This document shows positions 50,467 through 60,339 of a DNA stretch of 64,000 nt, piece by piece. Each line of letters starts with the position of its first letter. Positions within the stretch are counted from its first letter, which is position 1. Source of the DNA: Deltaproteobacteria bacterium (GTDB taxonomy: Bacteria; Myxococcota; Kuafuiibacteriia; Kuafuiibacteriales; Kuafuiibacteriaceae); contig JADJBV010000001.1 of assembly GCA_016703535.1 (NCBI GenBank), positions 4,888,001 through 4,952,000 on the forward strand. Direction: 5' to 3'. The notes below the pieces were generated by a model. The model was not told where the DNA came from and did no database searches. It was given only the letters and a program-made list of their open reading frames with translations. A program made the translations under genes and the position numbers.

Positions 50467-51371
50467 GACGGCTCTCCGGGCCCCAACAAACGCACCAGCT
50501 CTTCCTCCAACCCGTGCCCTTCGGCGGTCAGCTCGATCAACCAGGCGCCTCGGGCCCGGGCCTGCTCCAACGTTCGATTGAGGGCCTCGGGATCGGGCGC
50601 CTGCAGTGAATACGCTCCGCCGCTGAGCGGGGTGAAGCCGAGCTCCGCCAAGGCCTGAGAATCGGCGGCGCCGGCGAAGCGCACCCGCCAGCTCGAGGTG
50701 GGCCGCACCAACTCGTGGAGGCTCCCCTCCCGGAGCACCCGGCCTCCGCTCAAGATCGCCACGCGATCAGCGATCCGTTCGGTTTCGGCCACCAAGTGAG
50801 AGTTGAGCACCACGGTGGCGCCTCGAGCTCGTTCTTCGACCAAGATCCGTCGGACCTCCAAGCGCCCCAAGGGATCGATGCCGTCGGTGGGTTCATCCAA
50901 GAGCAAAAGTTCGGGGCGGCCGAGGAGCGCCGCCGCCAAGCCGAGCCGTTGGGTCATGCCCTTCGAATAAGAGGCCACCTTGGCCGAGTTCACCACCAGC
51001 CCCACCCGCTCCAGGAGGCGCTCCAGCTCGCCGGGCGAAGGCGCAAGACCCTTGAGCCGCGCGATCGAACGCAGGTGGGTCAAGGCCGTGGCGGTCGGCG
51101 GATAATAACTCCGCTCCGGGAGGTAGCCGATCTTGGCCCGCACCTCGGGGAGCTCGGGCGAGCCGCCCAACACCCGCACCGAACCGCGGCTGGGACGCAC
51201 CACCGCCAGCAGGGTCTTGATGAAGGTGGTCTTGCCCGCGCCGTTCAGCCCGAGCAGGCCGAAGATCGAACCCCGTGGGATGGAGAGCGTGACCCCGGCC
51301 AGCGCCCGAGACGACTTGCCGAAGGGGCGTCGGTAGTCCTTCTCGAGCCCGATCGCTTCGACCGCCCACAC
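50463..51371 (-). CDS. ABC transporter ATPase
   Basis: A 302-residue ATPase: Walker A GLNGAGKTTF, signature YSKGMTQRLGLAAALL and Walker B LLLLDEPTDGIDP, plus a C-terminal 90-residue domain (WRVRFAGAADSQALAELGFTPLSGG) typical of ABC-2 exporters of the CcmA/DrrA kind. It starts at a GTG with TAGGCT 6 bases upstream and overlaps the permease gene by 4 bases. Confidence 0.92.
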   Translation of the reverse strand: MWAVEAIGLEKDYRRPFGKSSRALAGVTLSIPRGSIFGLLGLNGAGKTTFIKTLLAVVRPSRGSVRVLGGSPELPEVRAKIGYLPERSYYPPTATALTHLRSIARLKGLAPSPGELERLLERVGLVVNSAKVASYSKGMTQRLGLAAALLGRPELLLLDEPTDGIDPLGRLEVRRILVEERARGATVVLNSHLVAETERIADRVAILSGGRVLREGSLHELVRPTSSWRVRFAGAADSQALAELGFTPLSGGAYSLQAPDPEALNRTLEQARARGAWLIELTAEGHGLEEELVRLLGPGEPS

Positions 51372-51377
51372 CGGCGG

Positions 51378-51383
51378 AGCCTA
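51378..51383 (-). promoter_or_regulatory. Candidate -10 hexamer TAGGCT for the ABC ATPase gene
   Basis: TAGGCT on the minus strand ends 6 bases before the GTG start. Confidence 0.4.
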
Positions 51384-51404
51384 ACACTGGATCCGGCGTT
51401 GCGA

Positions 51405-52583
51405 TCAGCGGGTCCGCAAGGTCTGGACCGCGTCAACCAACATCCCCAATCGCCGGCCGCCCCGGCCCGGGCCGCACCACTCGCCGCTCGGCGGGACGTT
51501 GAGCATGGTCAAGAAGCCCTCGATCGGCCCAACCCGGCGGTTGAGGAAGATCCGGACCTCGCGCCGCAGATCGAGGAACTCCGGGAGTGGGGCTCCGACG
51601 GCCTTCAACAAAGATGGGGTGTGGGTGCCCCAGGCGACCATCACGTCGGTCGGCCGGACGAACGATCGCCAGGCCTCACAAAACTCTGCCCGCGACCCAC
51701 CCCCTTGGATCAGCTCGGCTGAAAGTTCGATCAACGGTGCGGTGTCCGGCGAAAGGGGCAGGAGCGGCGCCACCACCACCTCCAGACGTTCACCGCTCTG
51801 AGGGCGCACCGCGAGGCACTGCACCAGATCTCCCGGATCACCTTTGGATCGCTGCCCGCTCTTGAACGACCAGGCGTTGGCCTCGGTGACCACACACAAC
51901 AAGTCCTCGAAGCGCTCGCGAAAGATCGGCGCCGGCCGAGGTGGGCTCGGTGGTGGTCGAGGCCGACGCCGATGTCGAGGTGCGGTCGAGTTGCGGGCGA
52001 AGGCGAGCTGAGCCTCCACCATCGCGTGGAACGGGGCGTGGAGCGCGCGAAACCGCTCTGGGTCACCCTCCAGCACCCCGAGCACGTGGGCCAACGACTC
52101 GATGGTCGACAAGAAGTCCTCCCGGGGCTCGCGGCGGATGCGGTAGTTGCTCGGGGCCGGCGGGACAAAGGTGTAGCGGGGCAAGGCCGCCAACTCGGGC
52201 GTCTCTTTGACGATCTTCTTGGCCTGGGACCAGGTGCCATCCACGACGATCAAGGTGATGGGCCCCGGCGGCGGTGAGGTCCCCACGTCCTGGGCGGTGG
52301 GCCCCGGGAACAAGAGGGCCGCCGGCCGCTCCCGGTCCGCGAGGATCGACTCCAGCGCCGCCGAACCACTCCACCTTAGCCCCACGTGGAGTTCGGAGCC
52401 CGGCAAACAGAGGTTCGCCATCCGAGCCGTGCCGATGCCCAACAGCTCCTCTCGCGGGTGTTGCAGGAACACCACCCGGGTCCGGGTCTCGAGCGCAGAG
52501 AGGTGGGCGCAGTAGCAGACCGAACGGGGCCGCTGACAGCGGGCACAAGTGGGGCGAGGTTCGAAGCCCAGGGGCAGGCTCAT
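51405..52583 (-). CDS. DTW-domain tRNA-uridine aminocarboxypropyltransferase fused to an exonuclease-like domain
   Basis: A 392-residue protein. Residues 1-195 form a DTW domain: four cysteines in CARCQRPRSVCYC, RTRVVFLQHPREELLGIGTARMA, the DxTW motif in IVVDGTWSQAKK and SNYRIRREP. This domain adds acp to tRNA uridine from SAM. After an Arg/Pro linker (about 200-215) comes a domain with the layout of DEDDh exonucleases (LSPDTAPLIELSAELIQGGG, FVRPTDVMVAWGTHTPSLL, FLDLRREVRIFLNRRVGPIEGFL), but the catalytic acidic residues and His look degenerate. Function of the fusion is inferred. Confidence 0.85.
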   Translation of the reverse strand: MSLPLGFEPRPTCARCQRPRSVCYCAHLSALETRTRVVFLQHPREELLGIGTARMANLCLPGSELHVGLRWSGSAALESILADRERPAALLFPGPTAQDVGTSPPPGPITLIVVDGTWSQAKKIVKETPELAALPRYTFVPPAPSNYRIRREPREDFLSTIESLAHVLGVLEGDPERFRALHAPFHAMVEAQLAFARNSTAPRHRRRPRPPPSPPRPAPIFRERFEDLLCVVTEANAWSFKSGQRSKGDPGDLVQCLAVRPQSGERLEVVVAPLLPLSPDTAPLIELSAELIQGGGSRAEFCEAWRSFVRPTDVMVAWGTHTPSLLKAVGAPLPEFLDLRREVRIFLNRRVGPIEGFLTMLNVPPSGEWCGPGRGGRRLGMLVDAVQTLRTR

Positions 52584-52810
52584 ATCAGGTCCACGGACTT
52601 CGGATCGTCTCCGGGAAAGCGGCCATCCCACCCCGGTGCTCGAGCGGTCAACCGGAGCACGAGGCGTTTGCCCGTGTCGACCCTGGCCCTGCGACGACCG
52701 CGCCCGAGGCTCGTCAAATCTTTGAGGGGACCTCGACCCGGCAGGGGGCCCAAAAACAGCGAAGAAATGACCGCAATTTTGGGGTCCGTCCCGAGGCACG
52801 CGGTTTGCTC

Positions 52811-54619
52811 ATGGGGTGGGGCAGAAGGTTCCACGCCGTGCCTGCATCGTTCCACAAGTTCCTCTCCCCTCTCCTCTTTCCCCTGGGCGTCCTCGCTTGT
52901 TCTTCGGATGCCCACGAAGATCCCCCAGCCGTGGTGGACTCGGGTGTCCCCCAACCGAACCCCGACGGGGGCGTGCCCGGCGACGGCGGGCTCGACGACG
53001 GTGGCCCAAACGAAGAGGGACCGGTCACCTTCCTCGACTGGAGCACCGAGCGGGGAGCACCCCTCGACCTCACCGTCGAGCAAGAGTTGCCGGGCCGGGC
53101 CTTTGCCCTTTCGGACACCGCCTACGCGATCCAAAACAACTGCCAAGAGGGCGTCTGCGACTACACCTGGTACCGCCACGACGGCACCGTGCTGCGGCAA
53201 CACCTCGGCTTGGCGCCGGCGGCCAGCGACTGGTTTTCGCCGGACGGGACCCAGTTCGCTGCCGTCGAGGTCGACGACCAGTTTGTCTGCACCTCCATGG
53301 GCTGGAGCCTGCCGTTGGTGGAAGGCACTTGGGGCCTCTACGACGCGCGCACCGGAGAGCGGAGGGTCGCCCACGGGCCGTTGGTCGCGGATCCCCACGT
53401 CATCCAAAGTTCCTTCACCCGGTTCGGTTCGATGGTGCGGCTGGAGACCTACGACCGCGCCCGCTGCGAGATCGTCACGTCCACCCCTCTGTCGACCGTC
53501 GCGCCGTACGCCGAACCCGAGGTCTTGACCTCGATCCCCTCGGACCCGGGCTACCCTCCCTACGTCGAAGACGACACCCGGGACGGTCAGCTGATCATCA
53601 CCACCCGCGAAGGCCTCAACACGCCCGTCGGCGTGGTGCACCCCAGTGACCTCGGATCCTATCGTCGGCTCGACGGCGACCACCAACTGGCGCGGGAGTC
53701 CGGCGGGTTCCTGCACGTGTTGGGCGGGTGGCCCTTCAACCGCGCCACCTCGATGTTGCTCTCGACCGGCGCCCGACGGGACGCCCCCCTGGCCTCGAAC
53801 GAGGCGGACTTCACGGCGACGGTGGTCTCCCACCGCTGGATCGTGACCTGCACCCAGTCCCTCTACGGACAGCGGCGTTGTGACGCGACCGACGGCCTGG
53901 GCGTCTACCCCCGACGAACCTTCACCGCCGGAGCGTCTTTGCCGGCCCTGGCGGGGGGCGCCGACCACGTGGTGACCTCGACGTCTGGAGGCGAGATCAC
54001 CCAACTCGACCTGCGCACCGGCCTCTCCAGTCGCCTAGGTTTGGCGTCCATGCCGGCCCGGGTGGTCGGGAACGGAGCCGGAGTTGTGCTCCAAGATCAG
54101 GACGAGATCTTTGGCCTCACCCGGGATCAGCTGTTCCGCATCGGCGGACGGGGCCAGGCCGTGTTGGTCGGCGCAACCCAAGTGGAGCAGCCCCAGTCCG
54201 ACGTGGTGTTTGTGGTCTCCTCGAACGAAACCGGTAGCCTCACCTACCTGGACATCTGGAACGTGGCGACGAAGAAGATCGCTCGAGTCACGGACCAGCT
54301 GTTCTTCAACCCACCCCACAACGCACCCTTTACGGCCGACGAGCAGTGTGCGGTGCCCGGATTTTTGCGGAGTGTGGGGCCGCCCGCGGCGTCGGCCGCC
54401 CAGCCCGGTCGTTTCTTACACTTCACCCAGTTTGTCCCGGCCGCCCAACCGAAGATCCAGGTCTTTGTGGTCCCCGCCGATCTGTCGGCGCCGCCCCGAA
54501 TGCTCGCCGAGCTCGAACCCGACCAGTGCAGTCCGCCGCTGATCTCCAACACTGAAGATCGGGTCTGGCTCCCAGTGGTGACCCCGGGCGGAGTAAAAGT
54601 GGCCCTGGCGCCGTTGTGA
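52811..54619 (+). CDS. Lipoprotein with propeller-like repeats
   Basis: About 602 residues from the ATG. Lipoprotein signal ending GVLACSS, then an Asp/Gly/Pro linker. The mature part has beta-propeller-like strands (GRAFALSDTAYAIQNNCQ, TWYRHDGTVLRQHLGL, WSLPLVEGTWGLYDARTGERRVAHGPLV, GLYDARTG-type turns, SYRRLDGDHQ, WNVATKKIARVTDQ). No enzyme motif seen. It converges on the 1269-residue gene with a 3-base gap. A GTG at 52838 is an alternative start. Confidence 0.75.
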   Translation: MGWGRRFHAVPASFHKFLSPLLFPLGVLACSSDAHEDPPAVVDSGVPQPNPDGGVPGDGGLDDGGPNEEGPVTFLDWSTERGAPLDLTVEQELPGRAFALSDTAYAIQNNCQEGVCDYTWYRHDGTVLRQHLGLAPAASDWFSPDGTQFAAVEVDDQFVCTSMGWSLPLVEGTWGLYDARTGERRVAHGPLVADPHVIQSSFTRFGSMVRLETYDRARCEIVTSTPLSTVAPYAEPEVLTSIPSDPGYPPYVEDDTRDGQLIITTREGLNTPVGVVHPSDLGSYRRLDGDHQLARESGGFLHVLGGWPFNRATSMLLSTGARRDAPLASNEADFTATVVSHRWIVTCTQSLYGQRRCDATDGLGVYPRRTFTAGASLPALAGGADHVVTSTSGGEITQLDLRTGLSSRLGLASMPARVVGNGAGVVLQDQDEIFGLTRDQLFRIGGRGQAVLVGATQVEQPQSDVVFVVSSNETGSLTYLDIWNVATKKIARVTDQLFFNPPHNAPFTADEQCAVPGFLRSVGPPAASAAQPGRFLHFTQFVPAAQPKIQVFVVPADLSAPPRMLAELEPDQCSPPLISNTEDRVWLPVVTPGGVKVALAPL

Positions 54620-54622
54620 ACG

Positions 54623-57600
54623 TCAGGCCCTCGCGGCGAGTTCGATCCACCGCCTAACATCCTGCTCGATTTTTCGGAGGTACGCGCCCTCCCAGGTCGC
54701 CAGGTAGACCGGGATACTGAAGGTCGCGAAGGGTGGGCGCCTCTCCATCAACTCGATGAAGGTGCTGAAGGCCATGGTCTTCCGAAACAAAAACGCATCC
54801 TCCGAGGACGTGAGTCGAAGGTAGGTGACGGTCCGGCGGGCCGCGCTCTGGATCTCCCTGGCGTGCCACACCCTTGGTGTGTCGATCAGCCGCAGGGCCT
54901 CGAGGCTGTTATTTTGGGCGAGCGCCTCATCGGTCGCGCGGATGGTCTGAAGGAGCTGGCCGATCCAGTCATCCGGGCTCGGCGAAAGTCCCTGCAGCAG
55001 CCGTTCGGTCGCGTCGACGATCGCGAACGTGGGGCCAAGGTTGCAGTCGGTGGGCGGGGCGCCCGCACACTCTGCAGCCTCCTCCAATAGGCTGCGCGCG
55101 GTCTCGAGGTCGCCGAACTGCACCTGGAGCTCCGCGGTGAGATGCAGGCGGTGTTGCCCGTGGCCCTGGTCGGTGGCTTCGGGGTCCGCTCGACTGAGGA
55201 TCTTGGCGGCCGCTTCCCAGTCTCGTTCGCGAATCCGCTCAGTGGCCAGAAGCAAACAAGTTTCGGGGTGGTCGGGGTACCGGTCGAGCAGGATCGATCG
55301 CAGAGGTGCGGGGTCGAAGCCCTTGAGGACGGAGGGGTTGTAGAGGGGGTGGGCTAGGGCCGAAGGATGGTCTCGGTTTTTCTCCGCCCACGCCTGAGAT
55401 CGCGCGACCTCGAGTCGATCGCCGGCCTTCCAATCGTCGATCAACACCCTTGTCCCCTCGGGCAGCGGATAAGAACACACGTCGCTCGACACCCGCCACC
55501 TGGCCCGATGGGGGCCGTCCCCGGGAGGACTCGGCGGCGTGTGTCCCAGCCGCTCGAACTGGGGGCCCGCGGGTCCGCCAAAGCCCACGAACACCACCTG
55601 CTCGTCGGCGTCGGTCAAGAGGACCGTCGTCTCTGGTACTCGGATCCGCCAACGGAGCTCAAAACCGTCGCTCGTGGGCTCGAGGGCCGCCAGGTGCGGC
55701 ACCATCCGCTCGAGGAGCTCCCCTTGGAGTTCGGCCGGGTCCTCGGAGAGCGCTCGAAAGTACACGTAGACCCAACCGGTGGAGATGGAGCTCGCCAAGG
55801 TGCGGATCATCTCGGACCCGGACCCCAGCAACTCCAGGGGCGGACCCAACTTGCCGGAGTTCGACATTCGTCGGATCCAGATCGAGGTGTCCTCCGGATC
55901 GTCGCTCGAGGAGAGGCCCTGGAGGAGCACAAAACCTTGACCATCGGGGCTGACCGCCAACTCAAGGGGCTCTTCGACGGGGATGGTGCCCCCGTGGAGC
56001 ACGTTGCCGTTCGCGGCGTGAAGGCTCACCCCGCCGTTGAGATAGAGGAGCGCCAGGCGGGCCTCCTGGGTGTTCGGCAAGACGCGGTGGCCGAACCCTT
56101 CGCCCCCGAAGGAGCGGTGCTCCCGGTCCCGCTCGAGATCGATCATCCGCAGCCGAGGCGCACCCCCGCCCCGGACAGAGCCGGCCATCACGGCAAAGCG
56201 GCCGCCGGCCAAGACGTCGATCCTGTCGCAGGACTCCCCGGGATCGAGATGTTTGCCCAAGTCCCACCAATCGACGATCTCGGCCCGCCGCCAGGCGTAG
56301 GCCACCAAGCCTCCCTTTTCGCCGGCCAACCAGAGGATCTCTTGCTCCAACCGAACGGATAGGTGACCGAGCCGTAGGGGGGTCCGAAAGACGACCACTC
56401 GAGTCACCCCGCCACTTTTGGCGTCGATGGTCCGGACGAACACCAGCGCCCCTCGAACCTCGACCCACACCAGGGTGTTCTGATCGGGCGCGACCGTACA
56501 CAGCGGCGCCTCGCCCCCGGGTTGCAACACCACGTCCCGGAGGTCGATGGCGCCATCTTCTTCGGAATCGGGTCGAAGATCAGCGAGGCGCCAGCTTCGC
56601 TTGATCTCAGCTTCGAGTGCGGCCCGAGTGGCCAGGTGGACCTCTCGATTCGCGGGATCGTCGAGGGCCATCAGTCGATCGAGGGCCTTTTTGGCCTGGA
56701 GGTGGGCCCCAGCGGCCTGGGCGTCCTTGAGGGCCCGTTCTTGCGAAGTGAGGGCAAAGTAACGGTCGGCGTCGGCCTTGAGATGGGCCCAACGAGTTTT
56801 TAGGTCAGGGTTGAGCTGTTCGGGTTCGATCGCTTGCAGGAGCAAAAAGGCGGCCTCGGCCCTGCCCTCGGCCGAGGTTGCCTCGACCTCGGCCAAGGCG
56901 CGCGCCGCCTGGACCTCCTGGGCTTGGTGAAGTTGTCGGCGACAGCTCTCCAGCAGGCCACGCCCTCTCGAGATCCCCGCCAAACGCCGCTCGTGGGCCA
57001 TCAGGTGTTTCAGGGCCTGCTCCGGTTGACCCTGCGCCAGCAAATGTTCGGCGTGGGTCGCCGCGATCGAGATCTCGACCTTCTCGGCCGGATCGATCTT
57101 GGCCCTGCCCGCCTCGAAGGCCTCCAACCAAACCAGCTCCGGCGTCGACACCGCCGCCCGCAGCTCGGCCCGAGCCGACGCCGGGAGCTCCAAAAACGAC
57201 AACAACTCCCTGGAGGTCACGGCCCGGCCCAAGGCGACCCGCAACGACGCCACGATGGCCCGAGTCTCGTGTTCACGGGTCCAACCGATCGCCTCGGCCA
57301 ACTCGGCCTCGAGCTGAGGCCCCGGGGCCAACCCCTTCAAGCGCCGCAGACCCTCCACCACCTTCGAGAACTCTCCCGCGGTTTTGGCCGCCTCGATCTC
57401 TTGTCGCAGCCCCACCACCGCCGCCTCACTCCGGTGCCGGGCCACCCGGGCCAAGGCCCGCCCCGCCAACTCACTGTCGGGCCACTGGGCCCGTATCGCC
57501 TCGGCCCGAACTTCGATCTCGGACCAGTCCCCGCCCTCGAGCACTTCCTCCAACGCCACCTCGAGGGGGCGACGGGCCTCGGCTCGCAACCCGGTGAGGT

Positions 57601-58432
57601 CCCGGGTCAAGGCCTCGATGGCGACGTGCCCGGGCGCCAGCGCCTTCAGCTTTTGCAGATCGACCTCGGCCTCGGCCAAGTTCCGCGATGTCAACCCAGC
57701 TTGCACCAGGGCCGCCCCCACGTCCGCTTGGCGAGAGGCATCGATCGGCGGACCACTCAGCCATTCCCGGGCCTGGGCGACCTGGCCCAAACGCGCCGAG
57801 GCCAAGGCCAAGAGGCCGCGGATCGCCGGGTCGGAAAGCGCCGGGTCCCCCAACTCCGGCACCAATCGGCAGGCGTCTTCGTCTCGCCCGAGCTGATCCA
57901 CCCACAAGGTGAGGAGCGCTCGGCTGGCCTCCAGATCTTGATCTCGGTCGATCGCCTGGCGCCAGCAAACCTCGGCCCCTTCAAAGTCATACTCCTCGAG
58001 GGCCGCTTGCCCCCGAGCCAACAGCGAAGTCAGATCTCGAGGAGTCACCGCGACCGCGCGAGGAACTGCAAGTTGACTTGCACTCTCTGCTGCCGGCGGG
58101 CCTTCATCCAGGCGCCGCCGCACCCAGGAACGCCACTCTTCCCCCAGCTCGGACAACAACAGGTGGGTGGCGTCGGCGGGGTGAAGTCGGCGGTGCAGCC
58201 CAATCACCTCACCGTCACCTTCGGGCTCCAGCACCAGGTCCTCGCCAAAGCGGGCCAGCAACACCTCGATCAGTCGAGTTTTGGTGAGGTACCTGGAGCG
58301 GGCTTCGTCCCGAGGCAACGCCCGATCGGTGGGGTTCACCTCGCGGATCAGCCCAAACAGCTGACCGATCGACGGTGAAGCCCGACCCGACAACACCTCG
58401 GACACCGTCGGCCGCTTGAGCGATCGCCCCAT
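54623..58432 (-). CDS. Large TPR-like and propeller-like protein of unknown function
   Basis: A 1269-residue protein without a signal peptide. Residues 1-110 form a helical N-domain. About 130-640 are TPR-like helical pairs (ALEEYDFEGAEVCWRQAIDRDQDLEASRALLTLWVDQLG, ASARLGQVAQAREWLSGP, LAEAEVDLQKLKALAPGHVAIEAL). About 660-1040 are beta-propeller-like strands (TLVWVEVRGALVFVRTIDAKSGG, GRFAVMAGSVRGG, GGVSLHAANGNVLHGGTIPVEEPLELAVSPDGQGFVLLQG). Another TPR-like part (AAKILSRADPEATDQGHGQHRLHLTAELQVQFGDLETARSLLEEAAE) ends it. Scaffold role guessed. A 16-base motif copy lies at 58067-58082. Confidence 0.75.
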   Translation of the reverse strand: MGRSLKRPTVSEVLSGRASPSIGQLFGLIREVNPTDRALPRDEARSRYLTKTRLIEVLLARFGEDLVLEPEGDGEVIGLHRRLHPADATHLLLSELGEEWRSWVRRRLDEGPPAAESASQLAVPRAVAVTPRDLTSLLARGQAALEEYDFEGAEVCWRQAIDRDQDLEASRALLTLWVDQLGRDEDACRLVPELGDPALSDPAIRGLLALASARLGQVAQAREWLSGPPIDASRQADVGAALVQAGLTSRNLAEAEVDLQKLKALAPGHVAIEALTRDLTGLRAEARRPLEVALEEVLEGGDWSEIEVRAEAIRAQWPDSELAGRALARVARHRSEAAVVGLRQEIEAAKTAGEFSKVVEGLRRLKGLAPGPQLEAELAEAIGWTREHETRAIVASLRVALGRAVTSRELLSFLELPASARAELRAAVSTPELVWLEAFEAGRAKIDPAEKVEISIAATHAEHLLAQGQPEQALKHLMAHERRLAGISRGRGLLESCRRQLHQAQEVQAARALAEVEATSAEGRAEAAFLLLQAIEPEQLNPDLKTRWAHLKADADRYFALTSQERALKDAQAAGAHLQAKKALDRLMALDDPANREVHLATRAALEAEIKRSWRLADLRPDSEEDGAIDLRDVVLQPGGEAPLCTVAPDQNTLVWVEVRGALVFVRTIDAKSGGVTRVVVFRTPLRLGHLSVRLEQEILWLAGEKGGLVAYAWRRAEIVDWWDLGKHLDPGESCDRIDVLAGGRFAVMAGSVRGGGAPRLRMIDLERDREHRSFGGEGFGHRVLPNTQEARLALLYLNGGVSLHAANGNVLHGGTIPVEEPLELAVSPDGQGFVLLQGLSSSDDPEDTSIWIRRMSNSGKLGPPLELLGSGSEMIRTLASSISTGWVYVYFRALSEDPAELQGELLERMVPHLAALEPTSDGFELRWRIRVPETTVLLTDADEQVVFVGFGGPAGPQFERLGHTPPSPPGDGPHRARWRVSSDVCSYPLPEGTRVLIDDWKAGDRLEVARSQAWAEKNRDHPSALAHPLYNPSVLKGFDPAPLRSILLDRYPDHPETCLLLATERIRERDWEAAAKILSRADPEATDQGHGQHRLHLTAELQVQFGDLETARSLLEEAAECAGAPPTDCNLGPTFAIVDATERLLQGLSPSPDDWIGQLLQTIRATDEALAQNNSLEALRLIDTPRVWHAREIQSAARRTVTYLRLTSSEDAFLFRKTMAFSTFIELMERRPPFATFSIPVYLATWEGAYLRKIEQDVRRWIELAARA
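58067..58082 (+). repeat. 16-base motif variant TGCAAGTTGACTTGCA
   Basis: One base from the common form (T to A at the centre), inside the TPR-like gene, read as GCA AGT CAA CTT GCA. Confidence 0.65.
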
Positions 58433-58438
58433 CGGTCA

Positions 58439-58444
58439 AACTTA
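58439..58444 (-). promoter_or_regulatory. Candidate -10 hexamer TAAGTT
   Basis: TAAGTT on the minus strand ends 6 bases before the ATG of the TPR-like gene; no Shine-Dalgarno sequence. Confidence 0.35.
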
Positions 58445-58516
58445 ACGTGGCCGCGGTGTCCCTCCAAGGTGGAGCCGGTTTTGTTGGCAGGCGATGCAGA
58501 TCACACCCCACCCCGT

Positions 58517-60268
58517 TCAGGGCAGGGGGATGGGCGTACACTCCAGCTCCGGGCTCATGGTGGTCGAGGCGTCCGAGTTCACGCACTCGTAGCCCGAGCG
58601 GCACTGGTTGGTGTTGGTGCAGGTCTTGAGGCACATCCAACCCGAGCAATGACTCCCGGACGGGCAGGGGTCGCTGGTGCACCACATGCTGCAATATCCA
58701 CCCGGGAAACTGGGGATCAACTCACCGACCGTGACGCACTGCAGGTTGGGTCCGCAGGTGCCGCTGCCGCTGCACGGATCGCCGACCTGAGGTTCGGCCG
58801 GAGCGCAGTCGCTGTCGTTGGTGTTGGTGCAGCCCGGGGCGCAACAGCCGTCGCCACCGAGGCAGGCGGTGATCGCCTGGGCTTCACAACGGGCCGTACA
58901 AGAGGCAACGCTGCCCATCAGGACCAGGGGCGCACAAGTGTTGGGACCCGGGCTGCAGCTGGTGGGGCAGTTGCCGTCACAGGTTTCGCCCTGATCGATC
59001 TGGCCGTTGCCACAGGCTTGAGGACAGTCCCCGTCGCCGGGATACGCACAGCCCGCGGGGCAACAACCGTCGCCGGTCTGGCACTGGGTGATGTTGTTGT
59101 GCCCACAAACCAAGCTGCAGCTGGAGGCGGCGCCAGTTCGAGTGTCCAAGGTGCAGGCGTTGTTGTCGTCGCAGCTGGCCGGGCAGTTGCCGTCGCAGAC
59201 CTCGGGCGCCTCTACGGTGCCGTTGCCGCAGGAGGCGGAGCAGTCGTTGTCGGAGGTGGCGTTGCAGCCGGCGGGGCAACAACCATCGTCGTTTTGGCAG
59301 ACCGACACCCCTTGGTTCGAGCACACCAGGCTGCAGTTGCTGGCGCTGCCGGTGAGGGTGTCGATGGTGCAGGCGTTGTTGTCGTTGCAGCTGGCCGGGC
59401 AGTTGCCGTCGCAGGTCTCACCTTGATCGACCTGGCCGTTGCCGCAGGTGGCCGAACAATCGCTGTCGGTGGCTGGGCTGCAGCCGGGCGGGCAACAACC
59501 GTCACCCCCGGTGCAGACGCCGACCGGCTGGTGTGAACAGGCCAGGCTACAGGTCGAGGCGCTCCCGGTCTGGGAGTCCGAGGTGCAAGCGATGCCGTCG
59601 TCGCAGCTGGTCGGGCAATCGCCGTCGCAGCTCTCCAAGGGATCGACGCGTCCGTTGCCGCAGGTCGCGGAACAATCGCTGTCGCCGGGGGCGCTGCAGC
59701 CGGCCGGGCAACAGCCGTCGCCGGAGGTGCAGGCGGCGGTGCTCTCGTAGCCGCAGACCGCCGAGCAGCTGGAGGCCGCGCCATAACCACGATCGGTGGT
59801 GCAGGCGTTGCCGTCGTTGCAGGCCGCGGGGCAGTTGCCGTCGCAGGTTTCCAAGGCCTCCACCTGACCGTTGCCGCAGGTGGCGGAGCAGTCCGAGTCC
59901 TGATTTTGGTTGCAGCCCGAGGGACAACATCCATCGCCGTTGCGACACTCGACCGCGACCACGCTGACGCAACGTAAGGTGCAGGCGTCGGCGCTGCCGG
60001 TGGCCGAGTCCATGGTGCAGGCGATGCCGTCATCGCAGGTGAGGGGACAACGCCCCGGCCCAGCGGCGATCGCCGGATCGCAGCTTTCGCCCGGGTCGAT
60101 GACGCCGTTGCCACACGACTGGGACACCGGGATCACGCAGCGGTTGAAGGTGCAGACCCGCCCGTTTTGGCAGTCACCGTTTCCTTCACACTCGACCTTC
60201 CCATCGCTGTCGAGGCTACTGCAGGCAAAGATTCCCAACGCCAACAAGGGCAACAACCAAACTCTCAT
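58517..60268 (-). CDS. Cys-rich repeat lipoprotein (Myxococcus Cys-rich repeat type)
   Basis: About 583 residues from the ATG preceded by GGGAGG. Lipoprotein signal MRVWLLPLLALGIFACSS. Seven units of about 68 residues each run CGNGQVEALETCDGNCP ... NDGNACTTD ... CSAVC ... GDGCCPAGCSAPGDSDCSA, the Myxococcus Cys-rich repeat (CGNG-E-CD). A C-terminal Cys-rich tail (CGPNLQCVTVGEL, CPSGSHCSGWMCLKTC) follows. Probably a rigid extracellular rod. It lies 71 bases after the caspase gene in the same operon. Confidence 0.9.
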   Translation of the reverse strand: MRVWLLPLLALGIFACSSLDSDGKVECEGNGDCQNGRVCTFNRCVIPVSQSCGNGVIDPGESCDPAIAAGPGRCPLTCDDGIACTMDSATGSADACTLRCVSVVAVECRNGDGCCPSGCNQNQDSDCSATCGNGQVEALETCDGNCPAACNDGNACTTDRGYGAASSCSAVCGYESTAACTSGDGCCPAGCSAPGDSDCSATCGNGRVDPLESCDGDCPTSCDDGIACTSDSQTGSASTCSLACSHQPVGVCTGGDGCCPPGCSPATDSDCSATCGNGQVDQGETCDGNCPASCNDNNACTIDTLTGSASNCSLVCSNQGVSVCQNDDGCCPAGCNATSDNDCSASCGNGTVEAPEVCDGNCPASCDDNNACTLDTRTGAASSCSLVCGHNNITQCQTGDGCCPAGCAYPGDGDCPQACGNGQIDQGETCDGNCPTSCSPGPNTCAPLVLMGSVASCTARCEAQAITACLGGDGCCAPGCTNTNDSDCAPAEPQVGDPCSGSGTCGPNLQCVTVGELIPSFPGGYCSMWCTSDPCPSGSHCSGWMCLKTCTNTNQCRSGYECVNSDASTTMSPELECTPIPLP

Positions 60269-60339
60269 GAACATCCTCCCAGTCTTGCCCGCACCTACGC
60301 GCGACCTCGCGGTTCGGCCAAAAAAAGATCGCCGGGCTC

